A stretch of DNA of 5,540 nt from Castellaniella sp. UBA6218. Its GTDB lineage: Bacteria > Pseudomonadota > Gammaproteobacteria > Burkholderiales > Burkholderiaceae_B. Below, piece after piece: positions 5,360 through 5,540 of the stretch. The position numbers and the translations under genes are program-made. The DNA is taken from contig DISE01000089.1 in NCBI GenBank assembly GCA_002421865.1, positions 1-5,540 of the forward strand, read 5' to 3'. Under the pieces are notes generated by a model. That model saw nothing but the letters and a program-made list of their open reading frames with translations, ran no database searches and was not told the origin of the DNA. Within the stretch, counting starts at the first letter, position 1, and the number at the start of each line of letters is the position of its first letter.

Positions 5360-5540
5360 ATAACTGGTTGCAATCGAGTCTCTGGCGCGAGGCCGGGGAC
5401 TTGATTACTAATTTGGAAGAAGCACATCAAGCGCTTTGCGACGGGCTGCATTGTAGCAGATCCGTGGCGCGGTGCACTTGGGTTGCGTTGTTTTGTTCAA
5501 TTGTGTCGGCTACATACACGATCACTACTGTGTCCGTTGC
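5360..5540 (-). other. 23S-5S internal transcribed spacer (partial)
   Basis: These 181 bases lie upstream of 5S in the direction of rRNA transcription. They show no protein-coding character and no tRNA fold. The conserved 3' end of 23S rRNA was not recognised, so the spacer is at least this long. It is noticeably more AT-rich than the rest of the window, as usual for rRNA operon spacers. The one feature seen is a small stem CTGC/GCAG (5446-5449 with 5456-5459) whose loop on the minus strand reads TACAAT, a close match to a -10 box, without a good -35 partner. That the 23S gene follows is inferred from normal operon order. Confidence 0.7.

Noticed and set aside
5408..5428. A boxA-like antitermination sequence in the 23S-5S spacer (TGCTTCTTCC on minus)
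   Set aside because: It needs an extra base and mismatches relative to TGCTCTTTAA, and boxA normally lies in the leader and 16S-23S spacer.
5179..5451. A 90-codon minus-strand open frame over the 5S gene
   Set aside because: It runs through a terminator, the 5S rRNA and spacer; it is a by-product of RNA sequence.
1..5540. CRISPR arrays, insertion sequences, tRNAs, phage or defence genes
   Set aside because: No regular direct repeats, transposase frames, terminal inverted repeats, tRNA folds or such domains were seen; every coding stretch is explained by transport and signalling genes.

Overview
The window is GC-rich betaproteobacterial DNA, most likely from the Alcaligenaceae (Bordetella/Achromobacter type). 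The evidence is the 5S rRNA sequence, the codon use, and the combination of a DctP-type TRAP transporter with a DctS/DctR-type two-component system. The family assignment is inference from the sequence and no database was searched.

Layout. Positions 1-2285 are read on the minus strand and hold the start of a TRAP dicarboxylate transporter operon. In transcription order these are a second, divergent DctP-type binding protein (2285 down to 1293), a canonical DctP binding protein (1228 down to 227), a 102-base gap with two strong GC hairpins, and the first 41 codons of the small membrane subunit DctQ (124 down to the window edge). The large subunit DctM is expected just outside the window. Positions 2286-2453 are a divergent control region. 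It holds a good sigma-70 promoter for the minus-strand operon with a 14-base dyad immediately upstream of its -35 box. Positions 2454-5109 are on the plus strand and encode a membrane-bound PAS sensor histidine kinase (DctS-like) and a FixJ/LuxR-type response regulator (DctR-like). Positions 5110-5245 separate convergent units and contain a perfect 16-bp bidirectional terminator. Positions 5246-5359 are a 5S rRNA on the minus strand, the end of an rRNA operon entering from the right, and 5360-5540 are the 23S-5S spacer.

How it works together. The expected model follows the DctSR-DctPQM system of Rhodobacter capsulatus. DctS senses an external C4-dicarboxylate (malate, succinate or fumarate), phosphorylates DctR, and DctR activates the divergent TRAP operon. 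DctP then delivers the substrate to DctQM for sodium- or proton-driven uptake. No wholly new system is visible. The points worth a second look are the extra binding protein next to the kinase gene, the dyad at an activator position, an eight-C tract inside the kinase gene that could act as a slippage switch, and the hairpins between dctP and dctQ.
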